Assembly: GCA_014058105.1 (NCBI GenBank)
Contig: JACGCM010001245.1
Coordinates: 1,984,001-2,048,000, forward strand
Origin: Kingdonia uniflora
Taxonomy: Eukaryota > Streptophyta > Magnoliopsida > Ranunculales > Circaeasteraceae
Direction of reading: 5' to 3'
DNA: 64,000 nt
Each line of letters opens with the position of its first letter. The stretch's first letter is position 1. Both the position numbers and the translations under genes were made by a program. This document shows, piece after piece, positions 1-9,349 of the stretch. The notes below the pieces were generated by a model that was not told the origin of the DNA, did not search any database, and was given only the letters and a program-made list of their open reading frames with translations.

Positions 1-84
1 TTGATCGATTGTGTTTCCCGCAAGGGGTTTGAGGGAATTGGCGAGATAGATAGGTTGGCAAAGTTTTTTTTTTGGAGATTTACT

Positions 85-150
85 CTTATTGATTTGGGGA
101 AAATCCCAGTTTTGCAATGTTTATTTGTGGATTTGGGAGACAGATTTTGC
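85..150 (+). repeat. Short direct repeat flanking the B3 gene array, copy 1
   Basis: A stretch including TCCCAGTTTTGCAATGTTTA recurs with few changes at 4205-4275. The pair brackets the two C-terminal exon copies and marks a likely tandem duplication unit of about 4.1 kb. No coding sense is evident. Confidence 0.55.
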
Positions 151-790
151 AGGTAAGCGCGTCAGTAGGTCTAAAACATCTTACCCGAAGCAGTCAAGGA
201 CTTTTCTACTAAGTTTGAATCATTTAAGCATATCTGGTAGAAAAGGGAATGGAGATGCCGGCTTAACAACTTTTAGAGGTTGGGAAAATCATGATAGAAA
301 CAGCTTTGATGTTGCCATAGATGGTTTGAGAAGAAACTCTAAGCTCTCTGAACATACGTGGACTAAGTACTGCGAGCTCTACCGTAGTCAAAATGCTTTC
401 CATCATGGGAATCTTCTCCAACGCCATCATAAGTTGGTTGTTGGAATAATTGCCGAAACTCTTGTCATAGCTAATGGTATTAAAGTTAGCAAGATTAGCA
501 CCTTCGCGGATGACTTTGCAACATGGGAACAAAGTTTGGAAGGGTTTGGTCATTTAGGAATGAATGTGGGCTTTTTACGTGCTAAACTAAATCGACTTCA
601 AAGCCTTGTATCCATATCAGAAGAAGAATTATACTTGAAGAGGCGGGAAGAAGATGAAGTTGGGCATGCTCATATGGAAGAGGAGATCAAAAGGCTTGAA
701 TTGGAAATTTTAGAATTAAAAGAGGCTTCCAAAATGTTAGACGCCGAGTTTAATAATCTGAAAAAAGAAAATTTGGAAACTTTGAGTTGA
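89..790 (+). CDS. B3-family (REM-like) protein, C-terminal exon, gene copy 1 (partial)
   Basis: Open frame of 233 residues whose portion from about residue 64 onward (from position 280) is closely matched by a second copy at 3571-3952. It contains DGLRRNSKLSEHTWTKYCEL and GLGMNVGFLRAKL-like segments, followed by a heptad-rich acidic and basic tail (about residues 185-230) that should form a coiled coil. I recognise this arrangement from the C-terminal part of plant B3-domain proteins of the Os01g0234100/REM type, which are nuclear DNA-binding proteins; that assignment is from memory. The B3 domain itself would lie upstream, outside the window. The first 60 residues have no support as coding and probably include intron. 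The frame ends at a TGA with no internal stop, so this exon may still be functional. Confidence 0.55.
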   Translation: MIWGKSQFCNVYLWIWETDFAGKRVSRSKTSYPKQSRTFLLSLNHLSISGRKGNGDAGLTTFRGWENHDRNSFDVAIDGLRRNSKLSEHTWTKYCELYRSQNAFHHGNLLQRHHKLVVGIIAETLVIANGIKVSKISTFADDFATWEQSLEGFGHLGMNVGFLRAKLNRLQSLVSISEEELYLKRREEDEVGHAHMEEEIKRLELEILELKEASKMLDAEFNNLKKENLETLS

Positions 791-1905
791 AGTTCCAAGA
801 AGAAGTTGATTCCCCCTTGTGACTTTCTCTGATTTATTTTCTCTTCTTTTTACTGAACAAGCAGTATGACTTATGTTACATTCAGTTTTTCATTTTTTGT
901 TGTAGACGTAGTGCCAATTAATGTAGCAATGGTGTAATTTGTAAAGGAAGTCATAAATTAACAATGTAAGTTATGCAGAAAATTGTTCGTGCCCATTTGG
1001 CTCTACTGTCATGCCACATTCTTTTTCCTTGGACAACTACTACATTTGATTTCAGATTGATTGTTTATAGGCTTGGTCGATTTTACATGTGCTAAGGGAA
1101 ACAAATTTGTTAGCTTTTAATCAGAGCGAAATTGAAAAGTAAATGTTATACTTTACTTGATAACCTCTGCAATATATCACTACTATCATTTATATCTTGG
1201 AAAATCGTGGTTTAGTATAGTAGATAAGAAAGTGTGAATTTGAATTTTTTTAGAGAAAGAAAGAACAATGGAGGATGATAACAATATATCACTGACATTA
1301 GCCTAATTTTCTTAGCCAGCAAATCTCCAGTTCCCCCTATACTTTATTTTGGGCATATACCTAGGGTCACTACTGGGCTTAATATAAATACTATCATTGT
1401 AAGGTATTGTAATGGCAGATTGGGGTAATGTATACTATTGGTTACAGTGTGACCTTAATTAGAACATTCCCACAGGGTCTTACTAATTATACCAAAATTT
1501 CAGGGGAATTGCGGTAATTACTCATGGGATTTTTATTCCCCTCAATCATGGGGTTTATATATGAAGAGTAAACTAGCCACAATATCACTTTTGCCAATGT
1601 TTTCGATATTTTTGGTGGCATTTTCTAAAGATTGAAGCAGCTGTAATATGATAATTAACAGGTAGCTGCTGACCATGCTGAGATATCAATGAGGTTCATG
1701 ATGTGCTCTGGATACACTACTTTTTGCAATTTTTACAAGCTTATATTTCTTTAGTTAAATCAATTATATAATTTATTTGATAACATTAGAGCAAACACAT
1801 GCGCTAATGTGCAAAAGAGAAAAAACATGCGCTTATATAATTCAGGTGGGCGTCTCTGCCTTAACCCCAGCTTCTCCCTCAAATTTAAAAAAAAAACTAT
1901 GCTTA
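791..1905. other. Non-coding spacer between B3 gene copies
   Basis: AT-rich sequence after the stop codon of copy 1. It begins like a 3' untranslated region and then becomes promoter- or intron-like spacer. No open frame with family resemblance, no LTR signature and no RNA gene were recognised. Confidence 0.5.
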
Positions 1906-2445
1906 ATAGCGAGAGGAAGAAGTTCAGCAGAATCTTGATCCTAAGTACCCAAGCTTTGTGAAATCGATGTAGCCATCTTTTGTTGGCCCTATTACCACCA
2001 AGATGGTATGACTTGCATTTTATACATGCATTACAATTTGTTAAAAGTTGATAGACATAATGGATACTGTATTCTTGTTAACAGAAACTTCCTATCCCAT
2101 TCTGTAGGGCATACCTATTAAAGCAGGATATCACCATTACTTTGATTGATGAGGATAAGAAAGAATTTAAGTCAAGTTTGGATCAGAAGGTGTGTGATTT
2201 AGTTTTGGATGGAATGACTTCTCCATTGCTCACAAGTTAGTAGAGGGATATGCTCTGGTCTTCCAGTTAACTAAGGTTACCGAATTTTAGTTTATGGTTA
2301 TAACTGCTTTGTTATATTTATCAACCTCTTGATTTCTACCTAATGTTTGGTCCTTAATTATGTAGGTGTTTATAATTAGGGCATATAATTTGACTGGGGT
2401 TAATAAGGGTTTTGGCCTACGGGTTTTAGAAGCTCTTGCAACAAA
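1906..2445 (+). pseudogene. B3-domain exons, duplicate 1 (broken)
   Basis: Three exon relics in order. About 1906-2005 reads NLDPKYPSFVKSM and ends at a GT donor. About 2085-2289, after a CAG acceptor, contains LPIPFCRAYLLKQDITITL and then HKLVEGYALVFQL in another frame. About 2366-2445, after TGTAG, reads VFIIRAYNLTGVNKGFGLR. Together they follow the order of a plant B3 DNA-binding domain: the PSFVKSM start, an LP..FC..YLPK strand, the HKLVEGDALVFQL strand and the VYIIR strand. A stop follows the SFVKSM segment and there are further stops and a frameshift in the second exon, so this duplicate cannot encode a full domain. Introns are kept, so it is a genomic duplication and not a retrocopy. 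Confidence 0.65.
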
Positions 2446-2639
2446 AATTTCTCCTTGTAACTTTTGTCTCTCTTTATTTTCTTATTGTTGTACACTAGCT
2501 TTCATGTTAGGGGCAATGAAATGACTTCGGTTTAATGTCTTTTGTACTCTTATGAGTATTGATCTTCAAAGGATAATGCAGATAGGCCTATCAGGACTCA
2601 CAAAAAACTGACAATGATAGAGCTTTAACATGCGCTAAA

Positions 2640-3290
2640 GAGCGGGTAGACGAAGTTCAACGAAATCTAGATTATAAGCATCCCAGCTTTGTGAAATCTA
2701 TCTCTTCATATGACGTTCATAATGACAAAAATCAGATGGTAAGAGTTACAATTAATCTATGGACACATGATAACATTATAAAACTTGATAAACATATTGG
2801 ATAATTCACATATTTATTTAGTAGTTTTGTTCATAGACAATTCCTACAGCATTTTGAAAATCATTTCTACAAAAGCAGGATATCGACATTACTTGGTCGA
2901 TAAGGATATGGAAGAATTGACAGTTCAATTCTTACATGAACTTAGGAGACTTAAGGAACAGGAAGTATTCTCCACTACCCACAAGTTAGTTGAGGGAGAT
3001 GCATTGGTCTTCCAGTTGGTTAACTCTACTGAATTATAGGTTATGAATCTACTTATGATTATATCTGCTTTATGATAGCTCTACGGTAGTAAGACGAAAA
3101 ATGAAATACCGTTCATGTATTGGTAATTTGCATTTGTGCAAATCTAAAATCATTTTTATTTATTGAGTTCTATCTAAAGTTTGGTCCTTTATTCCTGTAG
3201 GTGTATATAATTAGGGTAGACAATTCGCCTAGAGTTGGTAAGGGTTTTGGCCTACGGGTTTCAGAAGCTCTTGAGCATCAAAATGCCTTA
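2640..3290 (+). pseudogene. B3-domain exons, duplicate 2 (better preserved)
   Basis: Repeats the exon series of 1906-2445. About 2640-2738 reads LDYKHPSFVKSISSYDV and ends at GATG|GTAAGA. About 2868-3039 reads TKAGYRHYLVDKDMEEL, then HKLVEGDALVFQL and a stop. About 3201-3290, after CTGTAG, reads VYIIRVDNSPRVGKGFGLR. The first strand of the middle exon (LP..FC) is missing compared with duplicate 1, so the two duplicates are damaged in different places. With the C-terminal exon at 3571-3952 this could be the remains of one B3 gene with internal exon duplication, or of two genes. Confidence 0.65.
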
Positions 3291-3570
3291 TGTAACTTTT
3301 ACCAAATTTTTTTATTGTTATGAAGATTCTTTTTTCAGGGCTAAATAAAAAACTATTGCTTAGTATTTTCACCATTTTATGTGAGTATTGATATCCAAAA
3401 GGTAATACATGATTGCCTATAAGGATTCATGATAAAACTGACCTCAAATGTCAAAGCAATTTTTTATTAAGTGATGTTCCATTAATTATATCTGATACTC
3501 TGAAGGAGAAGAATAAAAAAATAGAAGTGGTAGTTCAAAAGTTTCAAGAAGAGTTATATTTTAGGGAAAC

Positions 3571-3952
3571 CTAGACAAAGAGAGCCTTGATGTTGTGGTA
3601 AATGGTTTGAGAATGAACTCAGAGCTCTCTACAGACACGTGGACTAAGTACTACGAGCTCTGCCACAATCAAAATGCTTTTCTTCATGAAAAATTTCTCA
3701 AGCGAAATATTAAGCTATTTGAAAGGATAATTATAGAAACTGTCATCATAGCTGATGGTATTAAAGGTAACAATCTTAACACCTTTATGAATAATTTTGC
3801 AGCATGGGATAAGAGTTTTGAAGGATTTGAACATTTAGGAATGAATGTTGGCTTTATACATACTAAATGACAAAGACTTATGAACCTAGTCTCTGAATCA
3901 GAGTACGAAAGGTACTCAAAGAAGTGCAAAGACGCTTTAGAGCACCTCCAAT
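3571..3952 (+). pseudogene. B3-family C-terminal exon, gene copy 2
   Basis: Open from about 3571 to the TGA near 3868, reading VNGLRMNSELSTDTWTKYYE and ending in HLGMNVGFIHTK; this matches the region from about residue 75 of copy 1. After a frame change it continues as LVSESEYERYSKKCKDALEH to a TAA at 3952, where copy 1 has its coiled-coil tail. The tail is therefore shorter than in copy 1. Probably the last exon of the gene whose B3 exons lie at 1906-3290. Confidence 0.6.
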
Positions 3953-5397
3953 AAAAGAGTATGCTGTAAAAGTTTTCCCATACTTTAACGAAAAGCCCAT
4001 CCAACAGGGGTATGGGGTTAAACATTCTCGCCTCCATACCACACCAAGTATGTGAAACCTGAACTTAGTGAGGAGTATTTGCATACAACCTAGGCGCTGA
4101 ACCGTTCAATGGCCAACAACTTTTTATTATAGCTGACATCTCTCTCTCCTATCATAACTTCTCTCTTTAATATGATACTTCCTAGGAGCTAAGCCGTTGA
4201 GTACCCAACCAAACTTTATTTAGGGGAAATCCCGGTTTTGCAATGTTTATTTGCTGATTTGGGAAAAAGATTTAGGGGATCCGATTTTTTTTTATTCTTA
4301 TCTAGATTGGTGCCACTCAACAAAGGTAATGTCTTTTTTTGTGATTGCTCTTAATTGGCTTAATTTGTCTGATTTTTTAAACCAGATGAGGACTTTAGAC
4401 TGGTCGTGAGGGAAGACGAGATTTGATTAGTTTTGAAAGACTGAGGCCTTATGAAAATCAATATCAAGGTGACTTTCGTTCGACTGTGAGCTGAACCTTA
4501 TGAGTATTATGACAGAGAGATTAGAGATTGGACAACTCAACCTGAGGAGAAGACTTGGTTAACTTATTGGAAGTGAAAGGAATTTCCACTTTTCAACCTG
4601 TTTGGATTGCACTACTTGAAAAGTAAAATATTCTTTATATTTAAATATAACAATTGTACAACCTTCAGGTCATACAAGACCGACTTGAGCAAGCTCAGTT
4701 TAGCTACCTTACCTATAGTTCTGTAGCCTAGACATAGAGTATCGGTAGGATATGTATCGAGGGAGATTTTGAGTCTAGTAGGATGAAGCTCTCAGACCTC
4801 AAGACAACGATGTCTAGCTACAACAAGGTAGTAAGACTGCCACAGTAATGTTAGGCTAAGGGGAGATGTGGATATAGTTATCAAAGAGCCATCAGTATGG
4901 TACAAAAAAGATCTTTGAGAGACTGGATAGTAGCTCAGTAGAGAAACTAGGCCTTCTAAACTACTCTTTTTAAGCAACATGTTTAACAACCTATATTGAT
5001 ATGAAATATATTTAGATGTAGCCATTCTTCTTCTTAAAGGAAAATTTATTTATTTGCTATATAATTTCAAAAACAAAAACTAAAGTTTCATTTACTGTTA
5101 ATTAAACTCTATATAAATAATTATTCAATTCAATTACTTCAGCTTTAGAGTTTGTTCTTCAAATTCTGTATTCATATCGAATTAAATGTGGAAATATTTT
5201 AAGTTTCACATTTTTTAAATATTTTCTACATTTTCAGGAGGAAACTACTACTATCAAGGTTACACAAAATCCATAGTATAAAATAATACTCTTAGACAAT
5301 GATTATATATAGATTACGACCTTCTCAAGGTGACTAGAAGTATCATGCCTTTTAAATCTTTTTTAGTTTTAAGTATGAAAAATTGCTAAATCCACAG
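3953..5397. other. Unassigned spacer between host relics and retroelement block
   Basis: Holds the second copy of the short direct repeat (4205-4275). Around 4500-4620 and 4670-4960 short stretches read like decayed coding sequence (for example WTTQPEEKTWLTYW and IQDRLEQAQFSYLTY), but I cannot place them in any family. The right edge at 5397 is abrupt: retroelement sequence starts at 5398 without a target-site duplication. Confidence 0.4.
4205..4275 (+). repeat. Short direct repeat flanking the B3 gene array, copy 2
   Basis: Matches 85-150, sharing the TTTTGCAATGTTTATTTG core and the following GATTTGGGA segment. It lies about 250 bp downstream of the second C-terminal exon. Confidence 0.55.
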
Positions 5398-5490
5398 TGA
5401 CACAAGAAATCAGCATATCTGCCCCGCAGATACACCTATCCCTATATATGGAGCCCTAACCCTGTCTTCCGCAAGAGTGCGAAGACAGAC

Positions 5491-5712
5491 CTACCGTTCC
5501 TCACTTGTTAAGACGAAGACATGAAATCTCCACTTATAGTAGAAATCTTCCTCAGCTTCAGCCGCTTCCTCATCCGGCAGGCCTTGGTGCGTCAGAGGAA
5601 TAGGAGCGGGTATCGACATTTCCAAGGAATGGTCACCAAAGTATTTCAACTTCAACCTCTGCATTTCAGATGTAATCCTCTCTTCAAGAGTAATCTTCTG
5701 AGTTTTTACCAT
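5491..5712 (-). CDS. Short antisense accessory frame, MVKTxx type (73 aa, best open copy)
   Basis: Antisense to the element's gag-pol direction. Begins MVKTQKITLEERITSEMQRL, followed by a KYFGDHSLEMSIPAPIP segment, an acidic run (about residues 48-58) and a YYKWRFHVFVLTSEE segment. Recognisable copies exist at 12915-13154, 18485-18786, 46022-46320 and (diverged) 56542-56900, with only the start left at 17518. The ATG is chosen because a conserved TATA block ends about 50-70 bp upstream in all copies where it can be checked. After residue 73 a stop is reached; other copies stay open for 25-30 residues more in a shifted frame. Function unknown. It could be the first exon of the longer antisense gene or a separate small protein. 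Confidence 0.6.
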   Translation of the reverse strand: MVKTQKITLEERITSEMQRLKLKYFGDHSLEMSIPAPIPLTHQGLPDEEAAEAEEDFYYKWRFHVFVLTSEER

Positions 5713-5764
5713 CTAAGAAAAAGTTACGCAAGAAGGAATTATTTCAAAGATTTGCAACAGGTAC

Positions 5765-5774
5765 TATTTATATA
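5765..5774 (-). promoter_or_regulatory. TATA box of short antisense frame
   Basis: On the minus strand TATATAAATA, 53 bases upstream of the ATG at 5712, preceded by a TGATGACGC...CGTACCT block that is conserved at the same distance in the copies near 13215, 17440, 18406 and 45944. Confidence 0.6.
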
Positions 5775-5995
5775 ATACTATATTTATTGTGTAGGTACGT
5801 TTTCCCAAGCGTCATCATTCATTATGGATGCAACTATTCAAACGCAGCCATCGCATACATCCGTATCATTATTTAATACCCATCACTTCCCAATATCACG
5901 TAACTTTTTTCCAGCCAAATGCCATATTTACTCTGTTTTGAATTTCAAACTTTTAACATATTCTTTCACAACCAAAGCCACTCGTGACTTCGGTT

Positions 5996-6008
5996 GCGAG
6001 GGGGCGGT
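5996..6008 (+). other. Polypurine tract
   Basis: GCGAGGGGGCGGT directly before the LTR start at 6009. This is the plus-strand priming site and proves that the sequence to its left is a 3' internal region. Confidence 0.65.
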
Positions 6009-6586
6009 TGTTAGGATTTATCCCTCGATTTTACTCAAAATTGAGCTCACGAAGCTCGATTTACCTCCATCTCAGGCTCACGCATTTTTAACACTTGACA
6101 CTCCAGTCAACATTCCAACCAGCCCCACGAACTACTCAAGAACGTGGATCGAGCTAAACCAGGAAAATATTATCCAGTCAAAGAGACATGTCTCCCGCGA
6201 ACTAGTTAGTTATTCAGTCAACCACCACTAACCACTATATTCGAAAAACATTCTCCAGCACGATGAAGAGCTGTGGGAAAAGCTTATATAAAGCCAAAGT
6301 ATTAGAAGAGACAGAGACCAGAAAAATTACACAAACTTTATATTTACGAGATCAAAAGTATTTCTATATTTAGAGATCCTTTGTAATAAAGATATCCGCT
6401 TCAAGCAATAAATATACTTTTACAAAAATCATCCATACGAGGTAGGGTTTTTTTTCCTATTCAGAGGTTTTCCACGCTAAAAACACCTGTATCCATTTCT
6501 TACTTTCTATTAGAATATTATTATAGGTTCACTGGTGTGATAGCTAATTCCTAATCATTTCGAGCTTACGGAATTTGGCCATTACA
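6009..6586 (+). repeat. Element A 5' LTR
   Basis: 578 bp from TGTTAGGA to CATTACA. Contains a TATA box (TATATAAAG at 6285-6293), AATAAA-type polyadenylation signals near 6408 and a U5 hairpin motif at 6440-6478. Matches 13450-14000. Confidence 0.85.
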
Positions 6587-6587
6587 T

Positions 6588-6606
6588 TTGGCATCGTCTG
6601 TGGGAA
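6588..6606 (+). other. Element A primer binding site
   Basis: TTGGCATCGTCTGTGGGAA, one base after the LTR. The other copies read TGGCGCCGTC or close variants. It has the shape of the Tat/Athila primer site; I do not assign the tRNA. Confidence 0.7.
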
Positions 6607-6658
6607 AGATTACATTTCTACGATACCTTAAAAATGTCTTTCATTACAGTTTTCAATT

Positions 6659-8316
6659 ATGGTTTGTTCTAGACGACCAGCCACAGGAACTCAGCTCGAA
6701 ATTTTTATGGATCCGGGACAGCTCACCGAGTTACGAGTAAATCTCTACTCTGAGATAGAGAAACGCATTGAACTCGAACTTCAGTTGACATAGGATTGCA
6801 AGCTCCGAGACAAAGAGCTCGATTCAGGATGACAAGCTCATTTGATAGTGCTCAAAGGGCACGAAGATCAGATGACTACGATGCAGGCTGCACTCAAAGC
6901 TCTGCAAAATACTCAGTAGGCTCCTCCAGTCAGGGGTTGCGATCAACTTCCCGAGACCTCCCGCATTTCAGCAAGGAAAAGATTGAGACCTCAGGGAGTC
7001 GCCAGTAAAGCCCATTTCCAAAAATTTACCAAATGGACTGCAGTCCTCTATCCATTTGGGGGGGAGAATTCAATCAGAAGTCAGTCGAGGTTACCAGATT
7101 TCCATCCGTTAGGAGGAAGACTAGCAACCCCTACATCAAGTTCCGGCACAAGATCGCTTGAGTAAAGGTACGGGAACTCATCATCCCCTGTAAGAACGTC
7201 CAGCGATTCAACCAATATGTCATTACGTCATAAAAGACCACATGGACCAACGGATTGAGGAGTTGATCGAGGCACAAGTTCTGGGTACTACCGGCAATAC
7301 CATGAAGTTACAAGGAAGTCTGATTGCCAAAAAACTATTCGATATGGAAATACCAAATGGATTCCATACTCCCAAAATTCACAAATACAAAGGTACTGAC
7401 CTGAAGGAGGATATTTAGCAATACCGTGATTCATTGGGGTTGTACTCCAATCATAACCATATTCTCTATCGTCTGTTCGCCATAAGTTTTTAGGAAGAAC
7501 CACTCTGATGGTCCAATTTTCTCCTTGAGGAATCCATCTACACGTTTGAGCAGCTACAGATACAGTTCATCAATACATATGCTCACAACAGAGATAAATA
7601 GGAGAACTTGTATTGTCTTATCTGTCTTAAGCAGTCAAATGGAGAAAAGCTTGAAGACTTCTCAAAGAAATTCTTGGAGCTCGCGAGAAAAGTGAATAAC
7701 CTCAACCAAAAACACTTGTGACCGCTTTCACCAATGCACTCCGGCTCGATTGTAAGGCCAAAGAATACCTCTTCCTTAACAAGCCTGCAATATTAGAGGA
7801 GCTGATCACCAAAGTTAACGGCTACGTCAACTTGGAGAGGATGATGCATGAGCGACAAAAGTCTACTAAATCTATCTTCTCTACCAAACCCTCACCTGCA
7901 GATCGAACCAACGAGCTTATGGAGGAACAGGGAGATCAGAAACGTACCAAGGGGAATACTGGATACCCTCGGAAATGCGGTTCGCAAAACAAACCCATCC
8001 TCCTAAAGCTGAACGTCTGAATCCCCACAATTTTTCCACTGCTGTTAAAAGACCCGCTCTACCACATCCGAATCATAAGGTAAATCATCATACTACTGAC
8101 AATTGCTATGCTCTACAGTGGTTGCTCGAGCACATTTTCAAGGAGGGACGGATGCTCAAATACATTGTTGACCGAAAGTCATACCAAGATGGAAACTATA
8201 AGAAGCAGCTCGAAGTTGTTCAGGTCAACGATAGAGCTGAGGAGAAGCATCTCTACTATATGCACCTCAGTAACATGATCAAAATCAACCAGATTGCCAA
8301 TTCTAACCGACTGTAG
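6659..8316 (+). pseudogene. gag: gag, element A
   Basis: Starts MVCSRRPATGTQLEIFMDPG, the same start seen in gag of elements C, D-right, E and B (MVTS.RPATG). The capsid-like region (about 7640-7830) carries GEKLEDFSKKFLELARKV and, after a frameshift near 7715, ITKVNGYVNLERMM. Further on comes a PNHKVNHHTTDNCYALQWLL segment, a degenerate form of the C..HK..H.T..C zinc-like motif of Tat gag, then FKEGRMLKYIVD. Multiple stops and at least two frameshifts make it non-functional. Confidence 0.8.
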
Positions 8317-8459
8317 CACCGGAGACTTTCAGAATGCTGATCTTACACCTCAAGAGAAAGAAGCCAAACTTCTTCCCGAGTTGAGCAATCGCCGACTCAG
8401 AATCTCCTTTTAGGATTGTGATACTGGCCATGCTAATTTTCACATCATGATGCGTTAGT

Positions 8460-8900
8460 CATAATGCTCAAGATGAAATAGTTTGTCATGCACACAATGA
8501 TGATCGATACTGGAAGCGGTATTGAAATTCTATTTCAGAGTACGATCGACCAGATGGGTTTGGCCGACCAAGTCATTCAGAACGACACAGACATCAGTGG
8601 GTTTAATGGCCCCTGGGAGGAACGAGTAGGCAAGATTATCATACCAATTACCACAGAACCAGCCACTATCGATGTCATTTTTATGTCATTAATGCCAAAT
8701 CTCGCAATCTTAGGATTATGGGCCACTGCTGGATACATAACATGGAAGAAATCACTTCCACCTATCATCAAGCACTCCGATTCAAACAAGATAGCGGTAT
8801 TTATGAGATCAGAGGTAGTCATAATTTTTCTCAAGTTTGTAAAAATATTGTCTTTGCCATCCTAGATACTTCAGACAGATTGGCCGCATAGCAATTACAA
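8460..8900 (+). pseudogene. pro: Aspartic protease, element A
   Basis: Frame 8488-8865 begins MHTMMIDTGSGIEILFQSTI; the catalytic DTG is intact (Asp codon at 8506-8508). The flap and the GISGF/VGKIIIPIT strands follow, then a frameshift near 8700 after which the frame reads HNMEEITSTYHQALRFKQDS as in element E. Coding sense stops at about 8900, exactly where the inverted repeat begins, so all of pol downstream of protease is missing. Confidence 0.75.
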
Positions 8901-9346
8901 AATGAAAAATGGGAAAAGGAGGGAAAAGTGAGGAGGATAACCCCTGAGGATATTTTATAGTTTTATGGGGTAAAGAATTATAAGGCCAGCGGGGGGTCAT
9001 ATTTATGTGCGAGCGTAACTAGGCGTCGCTTCTTCGATCTGAATTCAGCAGATCAAAACTGAAATGATAACATCATATGGGTGAAGGTTAATTGTCTTCA
9101 GGGAGATGGTGAAGAACCTTTGGACCATTGATTTAGAACTTTAAAGCAAAGTAAGTTTAGATATGCATAGATAGAATTATTGTTGTGATTCGCTGACAAC
9201 TGTAGTTGATAGTAAAAATGTTGTTATTGCAGGTGTGAAGTCTAAGGTAGAGAGGATGGAATCTCTGTTGGACGAAGTTATAGAGGAGGAAACTGAACTC
9301 AAACTTGTGTTGGAGGGACTCGACCTGAGTAGAAGGAAGAGGGCTC
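8901..9346 (+). repeat. Left arm of a 445-bp inverted repeat (sense copy of antisense gene)
   Basis: Near-identical to the reverse complement of 10165-10607. It contains antisense-gene exon sequence (NEKWEKEGKVRRITPED) in plus orientation, an intron with donor GTAAGTTT at 9151 and acceptor CAG at 9230-9232 (82 bp), and the next exon. It abuts the protease remnant at 8900 and meets the antisense gene's third exon head to head near 9347. Confidence 0.85.
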
Positions 9347-9349
9347 ATC

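Larger units (their letters stand above)
5398..6008 (+). mobile_element. 3' internal fragment of a Tat-type element, fused upstream of element A
   Basis: Nearly the same sequence as 12841-13449 in element A, including the short antisense frame, its TATA block and the polypurine tract. It runs directly into the LTR at 6009, so that LTR is preceded by another element's 3' end and not by host DNA. Homology starts sharply at 5398; the rest of that upstream element is gone. The arrangement (3' internal, LTR, whole element, LTR) is expected from recombination in a tandem pair or between LTRs. Confidence 0.75.

Noticed and set aside
5398..6586. A longer LTR of about 1.19 kb starting at 5398 and 12841
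   Set aside because: A polypurine tract lies inside it, and the reverse-oriented LTRs with perfect target duplication (element B) end at TGTAGGGA, so the true LTR is about 600 bp.
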